Assembly (NCBI RefSeq): GCF_003966155.1
Contig: NZ_RXNS01000003.1
Location: forward strand, 186,001 to 250,000
Length of the DNA: 64,000 nucleotides
Source of the DNA: Halomonas nitroreducens
Lineage (GTDB): Bacteria; Pseudomonadota; Gammaproteobacteria; Pseudomonadales; Halomonadaceae
Direction: 5' to 3'
The notes beneath the pieces are model-generated. The model saw only the letters and a program-made list of their open reading frames with translations. It searched no databases and was not told where the DNA came from. Shown piece after piece: positions 8,935-17,205 of the stretch; position 1 is the first letter of the stretch; each line of letters starts with the position of its first letter. The position numbers were made by a program, and so were the translations under genes.

Positions 8935-11286
8935 TCACCGGCGAATACCCGGTATCGATGGGGGCGATTCTACCGCAAGGCAGCCGCCTCCGACACCGCC
9001 GTGCCGCCCGGCCGGTGGCCTCTCGGCCCCCACCATCACCCCCTCCCGGTGGCCCAGGCGCAGGGTCACCGCCCCGTCCCGGGCCGTGCTCCACAGGCAG
9101 CTGCCCGCCCGGCGGAAACGGCGGACCACCTCCGGGTCGGGATGGCCGAAGGGGTTGTCCCGGGCGGCGCTGAAGATCACCTGGCGTGGCGATACCCGAC
9201 GCACGAAACCGGCCCCGGAGCTGGTGCGGCTGCCGTGGTGGCCAGCCACCAGCACCGTCACGGGGCCGTCCAGGCCGGGCAGCAGGCTGCGCTCCACCCG
9301 TCGCCCGGCATCGCCGGTGACCAGCAGGCGGTGGGCGCCGGCCGTGACCAGCAGTACGCAGGAGCGGTCGTTGTCCGACAGGCCCGCGACCTTCTCGGGC
9401 GGCCACAGCACCCGGAACTCTACGCCGTCGCGTCGCCAACGGCGCCCCGCGATGCAGGGCGTCGTGGCCACCGGCAGGGAGCCGCCCGGGGGCGCCAGGT
9501 AGCGGTCGACCCGGTGGTTAGCGACCAGGCCGGGGAGGCCGCCGGCATGGTCCCGGTCGGCATGGCCGATAATGACGTCGTCGAAGTGCTGGCCCGACGG
9601 CCACAGCGAGGTCAGCGGCATGAAGCCCGAGCCGAAGCGCGGCCCAGTGTCGACCAGCGCCCGATAGCCGGTGGTGCGCAGGCTCACCAGCTGGCCCTGG
9701 CCGACATCGTGGACGCGCACCCACAGCGTGCCGGGCGCCGGAACCGGCGCCGCCAGCCACAGCGGCAGGGTCGCCAGCAGGCCGCTGCCGACCAGGCGCA
9801 GGCGACGCTCCAGGCCGGGCAGGGCCCACAGCAGGCTGAGCAGTCCCAGGCCGAGGGCCAGGGGCAGGCCCCAGGCGGCCGGCGGATGCCACAGGGGCAG
9901 GAGTTCCACGATCCGGGACAGGACCACGGCCAGGCCCGACGCCAGCTTAGCGAACAGCCACCAGCAGGCGTCGCCCAGGAGCGGCACCCAGGCCAGCAGC
10001 CAGCCGGCGAGGCCCAGCGGCACCATCAGGCTGCCGACCAGCGGCACGGCGAACAGGTTGACCAGGGGGCCGGCCGGGGCGAGGCGACCGAAGGCCAGCA
10101 GCACCGCCGCCGCCATCAACGGCGCCAGCAGCAGCTGGGTGCGCCCCAGGGCCCATACCCAGCCTCGCCAGCCGCGGGGGCGCGCTCGCCCCTGCCAGGC
10201 GATAATCAGCAGTGCCACCGCCACGAACGACAACCAGAGTCCCGGTCGCCAGGCCGACAGCGGATCGGCCACCACCACCAGGCCGAGCGCCAGCCACCAG
10301 GCCTGCCAGGGGCCCGGCGCATGGCGCCCGCTGGCCACCCAGAGTCCCACCAGGGTCATGATCATGGCGCGCAGCGCGGGGGGCTCGAGCCCGGCGAGTG
10401 CGGCATAGCCCACCGCCATGGCCGCGGCGATCCACCAGGGCCATACGGCCATGCGCCAGCTCGCCGGCGTCAGGCACCACGCCAGGGCACGGCTCAGCCA
10501 CAACGCGAAGCCCGCCACGAGCCCCACGTGGAGCCCCGAGATCACCATCAGGTGGGTGGTGCCACTGGCATTGAGCAGCTCCCAGTCCGCCGCCGCCAGG
10601 CGCTGGCTGGCACCCAGCGTGAGGGCCGCCAGCCAGCGGGCCGGGCGCGGCGGCAGGTCGCGGCCGTCGAGCCAGACCAGCGCCCGCTGCCGCCAGGAGG
10701 GTGAGGCCGGCAAGAGTCGTCGAGGCGAGGGGGCGCGGCGCACATAGCCGGTCGCCTGGATGCCTTCGCGCCACAGCCAGGCCCGATAATCGAAGGCGCC
10801 GGGATTGGCAAAGCCGCTGGGCGGTCGCAGGCGCACGCCCAACTGCCAGGTCGCTCCGGCCCGGAAAGCGCGAGCCGGCGGAATGGTTCCCGCGAAGGCA
10901 CTGAGCCGGACTCGCGACAGTCCGCTGCAGCTCGGCAAGTCGGCCGCCAGGGGCCGGCAGTCACTGACCGCCAGGTCCAGGCGCCAAAGGCGTCCCTCCC
11001 GCGTGGCAGCCAGCAGGCGCCCCTCGAGCCGCAGGTCCTGGCGGCTCAGCCCGGGGGGCAGCTCGCCGCCACGTACCTCCAGGAGCTGGACGGCCACCGC
11101 CAGCATGACCAGCACCAGCAGCGCCTCCCGGCCGCGCCGGGCGGCCGCCAGTCCCAGTAGCAACAGGCCCAGCGCCTGAAGCAGCACCGTCGCGGCCAGG
11201 TGGCCCGTGAACACGCCCCCCAGGGCGGCGAGGGCCAGGGGCATGGCCAGTCCGCATCGCATGGCATCGTCCCTGATCGGCACCAT
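8935..11286 (-). CDS. comEC: DNA internalization/competence protein ComEC/Rec2
   Basis: ComEC is the inner-membrane channel for single-stranded DNA uptake during natural transformation. The order of parts is typical: an N-terminal hydrophobic segment with a DUF4131-like OB region, a multi-helix competence domain with TTHLMVISGLHVGLVAG, and a C-terminal metallo-beta-lactamase domain with HADRDHAGGLP and AGHHGSRTSSG. I chose the ATG preceded by GAGGA at a spacing of six; a GTG seven codons earlier is possible. Length is about 783 residues. Other competence genes are not in the window. Confidence 0.94.
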   Translation of the reverse strand: MVPIRDDAMRCGLAMPLALAALGGVFTGHLAATVLLQALGLLLLGLAAARRGREALLVLVMLAVAVQLLEVRGGELPPGLSRQDLRLEGRLLAATREGRLWRLDLAVSDCRPLAADLPSCSGLSRVRLSAFAGTIPPARAFRAGATWQLGVRLRPPSGFANPGAFDYRAWLWREGIQATGYVRRAPSPRRLLPASPSWRQRALVWLDGRDLPPRPARWLAALTLGASQRLAAADWELLNASGTTHLMVISGLHVGLVAGFALWLSRALAWCLTPASWRMAVWPWWIAAAMAVGYAALAGLEPPALRAMIMTLVGLWVASGRHAPGPWQAWWLALGLVVVADPLSAWRPGLWLSFVAVALLIIAWQGRARPRGWRGWVWALGRTQLLLAPLMAAAVLLAFGRLAPAGPLVNLFAVPLVGSLMVPLGLAGWLLAWVPLLGDACWWLFAKLASGLAVVLSRIVELLPLWHPPAAWGLPLALGLGLLSLLWALPGLERRLRLVGSGLLATLPLWLAAPVPAPGTLWVRVHDVGQGQLVSLRTTGYRALVDTGPRFGSGFMPLTSLWPSGQHFDDVIIGHADRDHAGGLPGLVANHRVDRYLAPPGGSLPVATTPCIAGRRWRRDGVEFRVLWPPEKVAGLSDNDRSCVLLVTAGAHRLLVTGDAGRRVERSLLPGLDGPVTVLVAGHHGSRTSSGAGFVRRVSPRQVIFSAARDNPFGHPDPEVVRRFRRAGSCLWSTARDGAVTLRLGHREGVMVGAERPPAGRHGGVGGGCLAVESPPSIPGIRR

Positions 11287-11372
11287 GGCACGTCCTCGTT
11301 GACGCACGGCATGGCGAGGCAGTCGGCTTGTATGGATAATAGCGCGGGTATCGAAGCCGCGAGCCCGATCCC

Positions 11373-11912
11373 ATGCCGCGCCGAGTCCTGCAGCGCTACC
11401 TGCCCCACCCCGAGACCCTCAGGCGCCAGCGCTCCCTGCGCTTTCTCCGGCACCTGATCGGCAACCCCTCGCTATGGATGCTCTCCCGGCGAAGCGTGGC
11501 CAATGCCTTCTTCGTGGGCCTGTTCAGCGCCCTGCTGCCGATCCCCTTCCAGATGGCGGTGGCCGCCCTGGGCGCCTGGGGGCTGCGCTGCAACCTGCCG
11601 CTCTCGGTGGGCCTGGTGTGGATCACCAACCCCCTGACCATGCCCCTGATTTTCTATGGCAATTACCGCCTCGGCGCCTGGCTGCTGGACCTTCCCGTGC
11701 GCGAGGTCCCCGAGCGCCTGTCCACTCACTGGATCGCCGAGCAGATGCTCGACATCCTCCCGGCCCTGGCGCTGGGGTCGCTGATGGCCGCAGTGCTGGC
11801 GGGTCTCGCAGGCAGCTTGGTGATCCGGCTGATCTGGCGCTGGCAGGTGGCGCGCAGCTGGAAACGACGCGCCCTGCGTCGCCGCCGCTGCCAGGCCGGC
11901 GAGCGCGCCTGA
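11373..11912 (+). CDS. DUF2062 membrane protein
   Basis: A 179-residue protein with the DUF2062 pattern: a basic N terminus (MPRRVLQRYLPHPETLRRQR), then hydrophobic segments including VANAFFVGLFSALLPIPFQM, WITNPLTMPLIFYGNYRLG and LPALALGSLMAAVLAGLAGSLVI, ending in an Arg/Lys-rich tail. It is probably an inner-membrane protein. It is the only plus-strand gene in this block and is convergent with lolD. Its function is unknown; the location next to comEC is conserved in Pseudomonas. Confidence 0.9.
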   Translation: MPRRVLQRYLPHPETLRRQRSLRFLRHLIGNPSLWMLSRRSVANAFFVGLFSALLPIPFQMAVAALGAWGLRCNLPLSVGLVWITNPLTMPLIFYGNYRLGAWLLDLPVREVPERLSTHWIAEQMLDILPALALGSLMAAVLAGLAGSLVIRLIWRWQVARSWKRRALRRRRCQAGERA

Positions 11913-11943
11913 GCGCCGGGCCCGCCGGCAGCGGGGGGAAGGA

Positions 11944-12681
11944 TCAGCCCTGGGCGGACTGGGGAGAGAGACGACCGCCGTCCAGGCGCAATACGCGGTC
12001 CTGGTGAGCCGCCAGGGCAGGGTCGTGGGTGACGATGACGAAGGCACAGGCGGCACTGTCGGCCAGCTCGTCCATCAACGCCAGGATGCTGGCGGCCGTG
12101 GTCTGGTCGAGGTTGCCGGTGGGCTCGTCCATCAGCACCAGGCTGGGGTCGGTGACCAGCGCCCGGGCGATGGCCACCCGCTGGCGCTCGCCGCCGGAGA
12201 GTTCGCCGGGCTTGTGATCGGCCCGCCCTTCCATGCCCACCCGGGCCAGCAGTTCCAGGGCCCGGGCTTCGGCGGTCTTCTTGCGCTGCCCGCGCACGAT
12301 CAGCGGCAGGGCGGCATTCTCCAGGGCGGTGAATTCCGCGAGCAGGTGGTGAAACTGGTAGACGAAGCCGATATGGCGATTGCGGAAGCGTCCCAGGTCG
12401 GCATCGCCCATGGCCAGCAGCGACTGGTCGGCGATGCGCACCTCGCCATGGCTGGGCCGGTCGAGCCCCCCCAGCAGATTGAGCAGGGTGGTCTTGCCGG
12501 AGCCCGAACTGCCGACCACGGCCACGCGTTCGCCGGCCCGCACGCTCAGCTCGAGCTCGTCGAGCACGGTGAGGTCCCGGGGCCCTTCCCGGTAGATGCG
12601 GGTCAGCCCGCGACACTCCAGCATCACCTCACCCTGCAGCGGCTGGCGATCGAGGGTCGGGGTCATGGCGGTATCATTCAT
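11944..12681 (-). CDS. lolD: Lipoprotein-releasing system ATPase LolD
   Basis: LolD is the ATPase of the ABC complex that releases outer-membrane lipoproteins from the inner membrane to LolA. Walker A (VVGSSGSGKTTLLNLLGGLD), the FVYQFHHLLAEFTALENAALP segment typical of LolD, signature LSGGERQR and Walker B LVLMDEPTGNLD are all present. I chose the ATG that overlaps the permease stop by eight bases, giving 245 residues; a second ATG five codons on is possible. It follows lolC directly, and no lolE follows it. Confidence 0.95.
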   Translation of the reverse strand: MNDTAMTPTLDRQPLQGEVMLECRGLTRIYREGPRDLTVLDELELSVRAGERVAVVGSSGSGKTTLLNLLGGLDRPSHGEVRIADQSLLAMGDADLGRFRNRHIGFVYQFHHLLAEFTALENAALPLIVRGQRKKTAEARALELLARVGMEGRADHKPGELSGGERQRVAIARALVTDPSLVLMDEPTGNLDQTTAASILALMDELADSAACAFVIVTHDPALAAHQDRVLRLDGGRLSPQSAQG

Positions 12682-13915
12682 AGCGCAGCACCTCGGCGGG
12701 CTGGACCCGGGCCGCACGCCAGGCCGGGTAGAGGGTCGACAGGAAGGTCAGCACGAAGGCCGCGGCGATGATGTTGCCCACATCCGACCACAGCAGCTGG
12801 GACGGCAGCTCGCTGATGAAGTAGACCCCGGCGTCGAGGAAGCTGATGCCCAGCGTGGACTCGAGGAAGCCGATGATGTCGGCGATGGTCAGCGCCAGCA
12901 GCACCCCGAGGCCCACGCCTACCAGGATGCCGATCACGCCGATGGCCAGCCCCTGGACCATGAAGATCCCCATGATCGAGCGAGGCGTGGCGCCGATGGT
13001 GCGCAGGATGGCGATGTCGGCGTGCTTGTCGGTGACCACCATCACCAGGGTCGAGACGATATTGAAGGCCGCCACGGCGATGATCACGGTGAGCAGCAGC
13101 GCGATCATGCGCTTCTCCATCTGGATGGCCTGGAAGAGGTTGCCCCGGGTGTAGGTCCAGTCCAGGCCGCGGTACCCCGGCCCCAGGTCGTCGATGATCG
13201 CCCGGGTCACGCCACCGGCCTGGAAGAGGTCGTCCAGCTCGAGGCGCAGGCCACCCACGGCGTCACCCATGCGCGCCAGGGTCTGCATGTCCTCGATGTT
13301 GGCGTAGGCCAGGCTCGCATCCAGGTCCGCGCCGACGCTGAAGATGCCGCTCACGGTAAAGCGCTTGAGGCGGGGAAAGACCCCGGCGGGGGTGATCGAG
13401 GCCTCGGGCACCAGCAGGGTCACGCGGTCGCCCACGCCGACCCCGAGCTGGCGTGCCAGCAGCGAGCCGAGCACGACGTTCCACTCCCCGGGCGCCAGGT
13501 CATCGAGGCTGCCTCGCTGCATGTGCTCGTCGACGATCGACACCCGGCTCTCCCACTCGGGCTCGATGCCGTTGACCATCGCCCCCTGGTTGCGACCGCC
13601 CACCGAGAACATGCCTTGCTGCTGGATATAGGGCGCGGCGCCGATGACGTGCTCGCGCTGGGTCAGCCGCTCGGCCAGGGGTTGCCAGTCGGTCAGGCCG
13701 GACGGCACCTCGATGCGGGTATGGGGGACCATGCCCAGCACCCGGGTGCGCAGCTCGCGGTCGAAGCCGTTCATCACGGACAGCACCAGGATCAGCACGG
13801 CCACGCCCAGGGTCAGTCCCAGCATCGAGGTCAGGGAGATGAAGGAGATGAAGTGGTTGCGACGCTTGGCGCGCACGTAGCGCAACCCGATCAGGAAAGG
13901 CAGACGGTCCAGCAT
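12674..13915 (-). CDS. lolC: Lipoprotein-releasing ABC permease, LolC/LolE family
   Basis: The membrane subunit that extracts lipoproteins from the inner membrane. The N terminus FLIGLRYVRAKRRNHFISF and first helix are typical. A large periplasmic domain (about residues 45-275) follows, then three C-terminal helices with the FtsX-like LATIGATPRSIM-type motif (here LRTIGATPRSIMGIFMVQG). The start is the ATG preceded by AAGGAA at seven bases, giving 413 residues. Only one permease gene is present, so it could act as a homodimer (the LolF arrangement) rather than a LolC-LolE pair; the name lolC is by family. Confidence 0.9.
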   Translation of the reverse strand: MLDRLPFLIGLRYVRAKRRNHFISFISLTSMLGLTLGVAVLILVLSVMNGFDRELRTRVLGMVPHTRIEVPSGLTDWQPLAERLTQREHVIGAAPYIQQQGMFSVGGRNQGAMVNGIEPEWESRVSIVDEHMQRGSLDDLAPGEWNVVLGSLLARQLGVGVGDRVTLLVPEASITPAGVFPRLKRFTVSGIFSVGADLDASLAYANIEDMQTLARMGDAVGGLRLELDDLFQAGGVTRAIIDDLGPGYRGLDWTYTRGNLFQAIQMEKRMIALLLTVIIAVAAFNIVSTLVMVVTDKHADIAILRTIGATPRSIMGIFMVQGLAIGVIGILVGVGLGVLLALTIADIIGFLESTLGISFLDAGVYFISELPSQLLWSDVGNIIAAAFVLTFLSTLYPAWRAARVQPAEVLRYE

Positions 13916-14037
13916 ATGATCGTTCCTTGTCGGCGGGCGCTCATGGTACGGTTTTTTGCCAGGCACTGCATCGCCGTCGGGAGGGATTTGCGTGATCCTT
14001 GCATCATCCGTCCCGCCGGCCTAAATTCGCGGCTTTC

Positions 14038-15129
14038 ATGACACGCGACGAGACCCTGCCGATGGCCAAACGCCTGCTGCCCGAATGGGCCCCCCAGGAC
14101 GCCGTGCAACTCACCTGGCCCGGCCCCGACAGCGACTGGGCCCCCCTGCTGGCGTGCATCGAGGCCACCCTCGAGAGCCTGGTCATGGCCATCGGCCGCT
14201 ACCAGGCGGTGCTGGTCGCCGTGCCCGATGCGGCGACCCGCGCCCGCCTGGCCGAGCGGTTCGCCCGACGCGGCTTGCCCGCCGGGCGCCTGCGGCTGGT
14301 GGTCGCCGAGGCCGACGATACCTGGGCCCGGGACCATGGCCCGCTCACCGTGATGCAGGACGGCGCGCTCCGGCTGCTGGACTATGTCTTCACCGGCTGG
14401 GGCGGCAAGTTCGCCGCCGCGCGCGACGACAGCCTGACCCGCCGCCTGGCCGAGGCCGGCGCCTTCGCCTGCCCGCTGGTCTCCCGCGACCTGGTGCTGG
14501 AAGGCGGGGCCATCGACACCGATGGCGAGGGCACCCTGCTCACCACCGAGGCCTGCCTGCTCAACGACAATCGCAACCCCGGCCTCGACCGCGCCGCGAT
14601 CGAGGCCCGACTCGCCGCCGACCTCGGCGTCTCCCGGGTGCTGTGGCTGCGCCACGGCTACCTGGAGGGTGACGACACCGACAGCCATGTGGACACCCTG
14701 GCCCGCTTCTGCGACCCGTCCACCATCGCCTACGTGCACTGCGACGACCCGGCCGACCCCCACTACCCGGCGCTGGCCGCCATGGAGGCCGAGCTGAGGG
14801 CCCTGCGCCGCGCCGACGGCGCGCCCTACCGGCTGGTCGCGTTGCCCTGGCCGGCCGCCTGCCGCGACCCCGAGGATGGCCACCGGCTGCCGGCCACTTA
14901 CGCCAACTTCCTGATCATCAACGCTGCCGTGCTGGTGCCGGTCTACGGCGACCCCGCCGACCGCCGGGCCCTCGACGCCCTGGCCGGCGCCTTTCCGGAC
15001 CGTGACATCGTGCCCATCGACTGCTCGACCGTCATCCGCCAGCACGGCAGCCTGCACTGCCTGACCATGCAGCTGCCCCGGGGCACCCTGGCCCCGGCCC
15101 CCGTTCCCGCCGAAGGAGAAAGCCCATGA
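14038..15129 (+). CDS. aguA: Agmatine deiminase
   Basis: AguA converts agmatine to N-carbamoylputrescine and ammonia. The peptidyl-arginine-deiminase-like fold is shown by LLPEWAPQDAVQLTWPG near the start, the substrate motif DDTWARDHGP, FTGWGGKF, HGYLEGDDTDSHVDTLARF, and the catalytic cysteine in GSLHCLTMQ (Cys341). Total length is 363 residues. The chosen ATG has no clear ribosome site; an ATG eight codons later is equally possible. The stop overlaps aguB (ATGA). Genes for making agmatine from arginine are not in the window. Confidence 0.93.
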   Translation: MTRDETLPMAKRLLPEWAPQDAVQLTWPGPDSDWAPLLACIEATLESLVMAIGRYQAVLVAVPDAATRARLAERFARRGLPAGRLRLVVAEADDTWARDHGPLTVMQDGALRLLDYVFTGWGGKFAAARDDSLTRRLAEAGAFACPLVSRDLVLEGGAIDTDGEGTLLTTEACLLNDNRNPGLDRAAIEARLAADLGVSRVLWLRHGYLEGDDTDSHVDTLARFCDPSTIAYVHCDDPADPHYPALAAMEAELRALRRADGAPYRLVALPWPAACRDPEDGHRLPATYANFLIINAAVLVPVYGDPADRRALDALAGAFPDRDIVPIDCSTVIRQHGSLHCLTMQLPRGTLAPAPVPAEGESP

Positions 15130-16028
15130 CCCGCACCCTCAAGGTCGGTCTGGTCCAGCAGTCGGCCTGGCCCGACAAGGCCCGGAGCCTGGCCGAGAGC
15201 GAGGCCGGCATTCGCGAGCTCGCCGCCGCCGGCGCCGAGCTGGTGGTGCTGCAGGAGCTGCACGCCACCCACTACTTCTGCCAGCACGAGGCCGTCGAGC
15301 TCTTCGACCTGGCCGAACCCCTGGACGGCCCCACCGGACGCCACCTGGCGGGGCTGGCGGCGGAGCTCGGCATCGTGCTGATGGGCTCGCTGTTCGAGCG
15401 TCGCGCCGCCGGCGTCTACCACAACACCGCCGTGGTCTACGATCGCGAGCGGGGCCGGGTCGGCCACTACCGCAAGATGCATATCCCCGACGACCCGGGC
15501 TTCTATGAGAAGTTCTACTTCACGCCCGGCGACCACGACGCCGCCCGGGGCCAGGGCTTCGAGCCCATCGACACCTCGGTGGGCCGGCTGGGCGTGCTGG
15601 TCTGCTGGGACCAGTGGTACCCGGAGGCCGCGCGGCTGATGGCCATGGCCGGCGCCGAGCTGCTGCTCTACCCCACCGCCATCGGCTGGCACCCGCCCGA
15701 TGACGATGACGAGAAGGCCCGCCAGAAGGAGGCCTGGACGCTGATCCAGCGCAGCCATGCGGTGGCCAACGGCCTGCCGGTGGTGGTGGCCAACCGGGTC
15801 GGCCACGAGCCCGACCATTCCGGGGTCAGCCCCGGCATCGACTTCTGGGGCGGCAGCTTCATCTGCGGCCCCCAGGGCGAGATGCTGGCCCACGCCGGCG
15901 ACGAGGCCGAGCGCCTGCTGGTGACCCTGGACATGGACCGTGGCGAGGACGTGCGGCGCATCTGGCCCTACCTCAGGGATCGTCGCATCGATGCCTATGG
16001 CGACCTGACCCGGCGCTACCGGGACTAG
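15126..16028 (+). CDS. aguB: N-carbamoylputrescine amidase
   Basis: AguB hydrolyses N-carbamoylputrescine to putrescine, CO2 and ammonia, completing the agmatine route. It is a nitrilase-fold enzyme with the catalytic triad visible: Glu44 (LQELHATHY), Lys117 (YRKMHIPDD) and Cys160 (VCWDQWYPE). The GFYEKFYFTPGD loop is characteristic of this amidase. Length is 300 residues. A GGAG lies just before the start, inside the end of aguA, so the two genes form one translationally coupled unit. Confidence 0.96.
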   Translation: MTRTLKVGLVQQSAWPDKARSLAESEAGIRELAAAGAELVVLQELHATHYFCQHEAVELFDLAEPLDGPTGRHLAGLAAELGIVLMGSLFERRAAGVYHNTAVVYDRERGRVGHYRKMHIPDDPGFYEKFYFTPGDHDAARGQGFEPIDTSVGRLGVLVCWDQWYPEAARLMAMAGAELLLYPTAIGWHPPDDDDEKARQKEAWTLIQRSHAVANGLPVVVANRVGHEPDHSGVSPGIDFWGGSFICGPQGEMLAHAGDEAERLLVTLDMDRGEDVRRIWPYLRDRRIDAYGDLTRRYRD

Positions 16029-16046
16029 GGGCGAGGAGGGAGGTGC

Positions 16047-16086
16047 GAACCTCGAACCTCGAACCTCGAACCTCGAACCTCGAACC
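16047..16086. repeat. 7-bp tandem repeat (GAACCTC)5
   Basis: Five perfect head-to-tail copies of GAACCTC (16047-16081) and a partial sixth lie 18 bases after the aguB stop. The same heptamer on the other strand (GAGGTTC) occurs three times between argJ and secA. It lacks spacers, so it is not a CRISPR array. Confidence 0.95.
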
Positions 16087-16108
16087 CAGGATCATCCCCA
16101 GAAACAGC

Positions 16109-16139
16109 AAACCCTCCGAGGCCACACCTCGGAGGGTTT
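16109..16139. terminator. Bidirectional hairpin terminator after aguB
   Basis: A strong stem (aaaccctccgagg / cctcggagggttt, trimmed at the loop by CCACAC-like bases) has A-rich sequence on its left and TTTTCTT on its right. It lies between convergent aguB and the Nudix-ThiE gene and can end transcription from both sides. Confidence 0.85.
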
Positions 16140-16163
16140 TCTTACGGCTTCCAGCTTACTCGG

Positions 16164-17120
16164 CTACTTCCAGAAATCGCGGATCGAGGCGATCCCCTGG
16201 GCGCCCACGGCCCGCGCATGGTTGGCGTCGAAGCGAGTCATGCCGCCCAGCGCGAAGACCGGCATCCCGGCATGCTCGACCAGCTGCTGGAAGTCGTGCC
16301 AGCCGATCGGCGCCACTTCCGGGTGCGAGGGCGTGGTGCGCAGCGGCGAGAGGGTGACGAAGTCGCAGCCGATGCGCTGGGCCTGGATCAGCTGGGCGCG
16401 GTCGTGGGTGGAAGCGGACAGCCACTTGCCCTCGGGCACGGGACGCCGATCGAGGCTCATCAGCCGCTCGCTGGTCAGGTGGATGCCGTCGGCATCCAGG
16501 CCGTCCAGCAGCTCCGGCTCGCCGTTCAGTATCAGCCGCGCTTCGTGGCGACGGCACAGCGCCAGGGCCTGTTCGGCACGCGCCAGGAAATCGCCCCGGT
16601 CCAGGTCCTTGGCACGCAGCTGCACCAGGCGGACGCCATCCTCGGTCAGGGCCCGCTCCAGGCGGGCCTGAAAGCCGCCCTCCTCGCCCTCCTCGCCGGT
16701 GATCAGGTACTCGGTGGGGAGCATCACTGCCCGCAGGATCGGCAGGTTGGCCGCCGGGAACGGGTAGTTGACCAGCTCCTCCATGGGCACCCAGCGCACC
16801 GCCTGCCCCTCGCGGCCGAAAGGCTCGCCGGCGAAGTCGTGCACTTGCCAGACATCGAGCAGGATGTGCTTGTCGGAGTACTCGTGATGGATGCGGATGA
16901 GCGGCTGGGCGCGCCGGATCTCCACGCCCAGTTCCTCGTGGAGTTCACGCTTCAGGGCCTCGAGCCCGGTCTCGTAGGGTGCCAGCTTGCCGCCGGGGAA
17001 TTCCCACAGGCCGCCGTGATCCACGTTGGACGGACGCCGGGCGAGCAGCACCTCACGACCGTCGGCACTGATGATGGCGGCAGCCGCCACGTGCACCCTT
17101 CTCTTCACCATTGCGTTCAT
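16164..17120 (-). CDS. Nudix hydrolase fused to a ThiE/TenI-like domain
   Basis: A 318-residue two-domain protein. Residues about 5-130 are a MutT-type Nudix domain with a complete Nudix box (Gly44, Glu50, Arg58-Glu59, Glu62-Glu63, Gly65), expected to hydrolyse oxidised nucleotides such as 8-oxo-dGTP. Residues about 150-318 resemble thiamine phosphate synthase/TenI (VQLRAKDL, DADGIHLTSERL, LSASTHDRAQL, DFVTLSPLRTTPSHP, PVFALGGM). The phosphate-binding ThiE features are weak, so thiamine synthesis activity is doubtful. The same fusion is found in Pseudomonas next to argJ. The first ATG was used; Met4 is an alternative. Confidence 0.9.
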   Translation of the reverse strand: MNAMVKRRVHVAAAAIISADGREVLLARRPSNVDHGGLWEFPGGKLAPYETGLEALKRELHEELGVEIRRAQPLIRIHHEYSDKHILLDVWQVHDFAGEPFGREGQAVRWVPMEELVNYPFPAANLPILRAVMLPTEYLITGEEGEEGGFQARLERALTEDGVRLVQLRAKDLDRGDFLARAEQALALCRRHEARLILNGEPELLDGLDADGIHLTSERLMSLDRRPVPEGKWLSASTHDRAQLIQAQRIGCDFVTLSPLRTTPSHPEVAPIGWHDFQQLVEHAGMPVFALGGMTRFDANHARAVGAQGIASIRDFWK

Positions 17121-17205
17121 TCACCTTTCCAACTTGTCCACGCACTCGGCGGTGCGGGGGGTTCTCTACTGACTCCGACCGGCCTGGTGCCGCCCCCTGG
17201 CGGGG

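Noticed and set aside
8281-10704. About 800-codon open frame opposite comEC and exbB
   Set aside because: Gln/His/Arg-rich shadow translation; it crosses several real genes and has no recognisable domain.
11299-11340. TTGACG and GATAAT before the DUF2062 gene as a promoter
   Set aside because: The boxes are 30 bases apart, too far for sigma-70; only the -10-like part might be real.
16047-16086. Repeat considered as CRISPR
   Set aside because: Unit is 7 bp with no spacers and no cas genes nearby.
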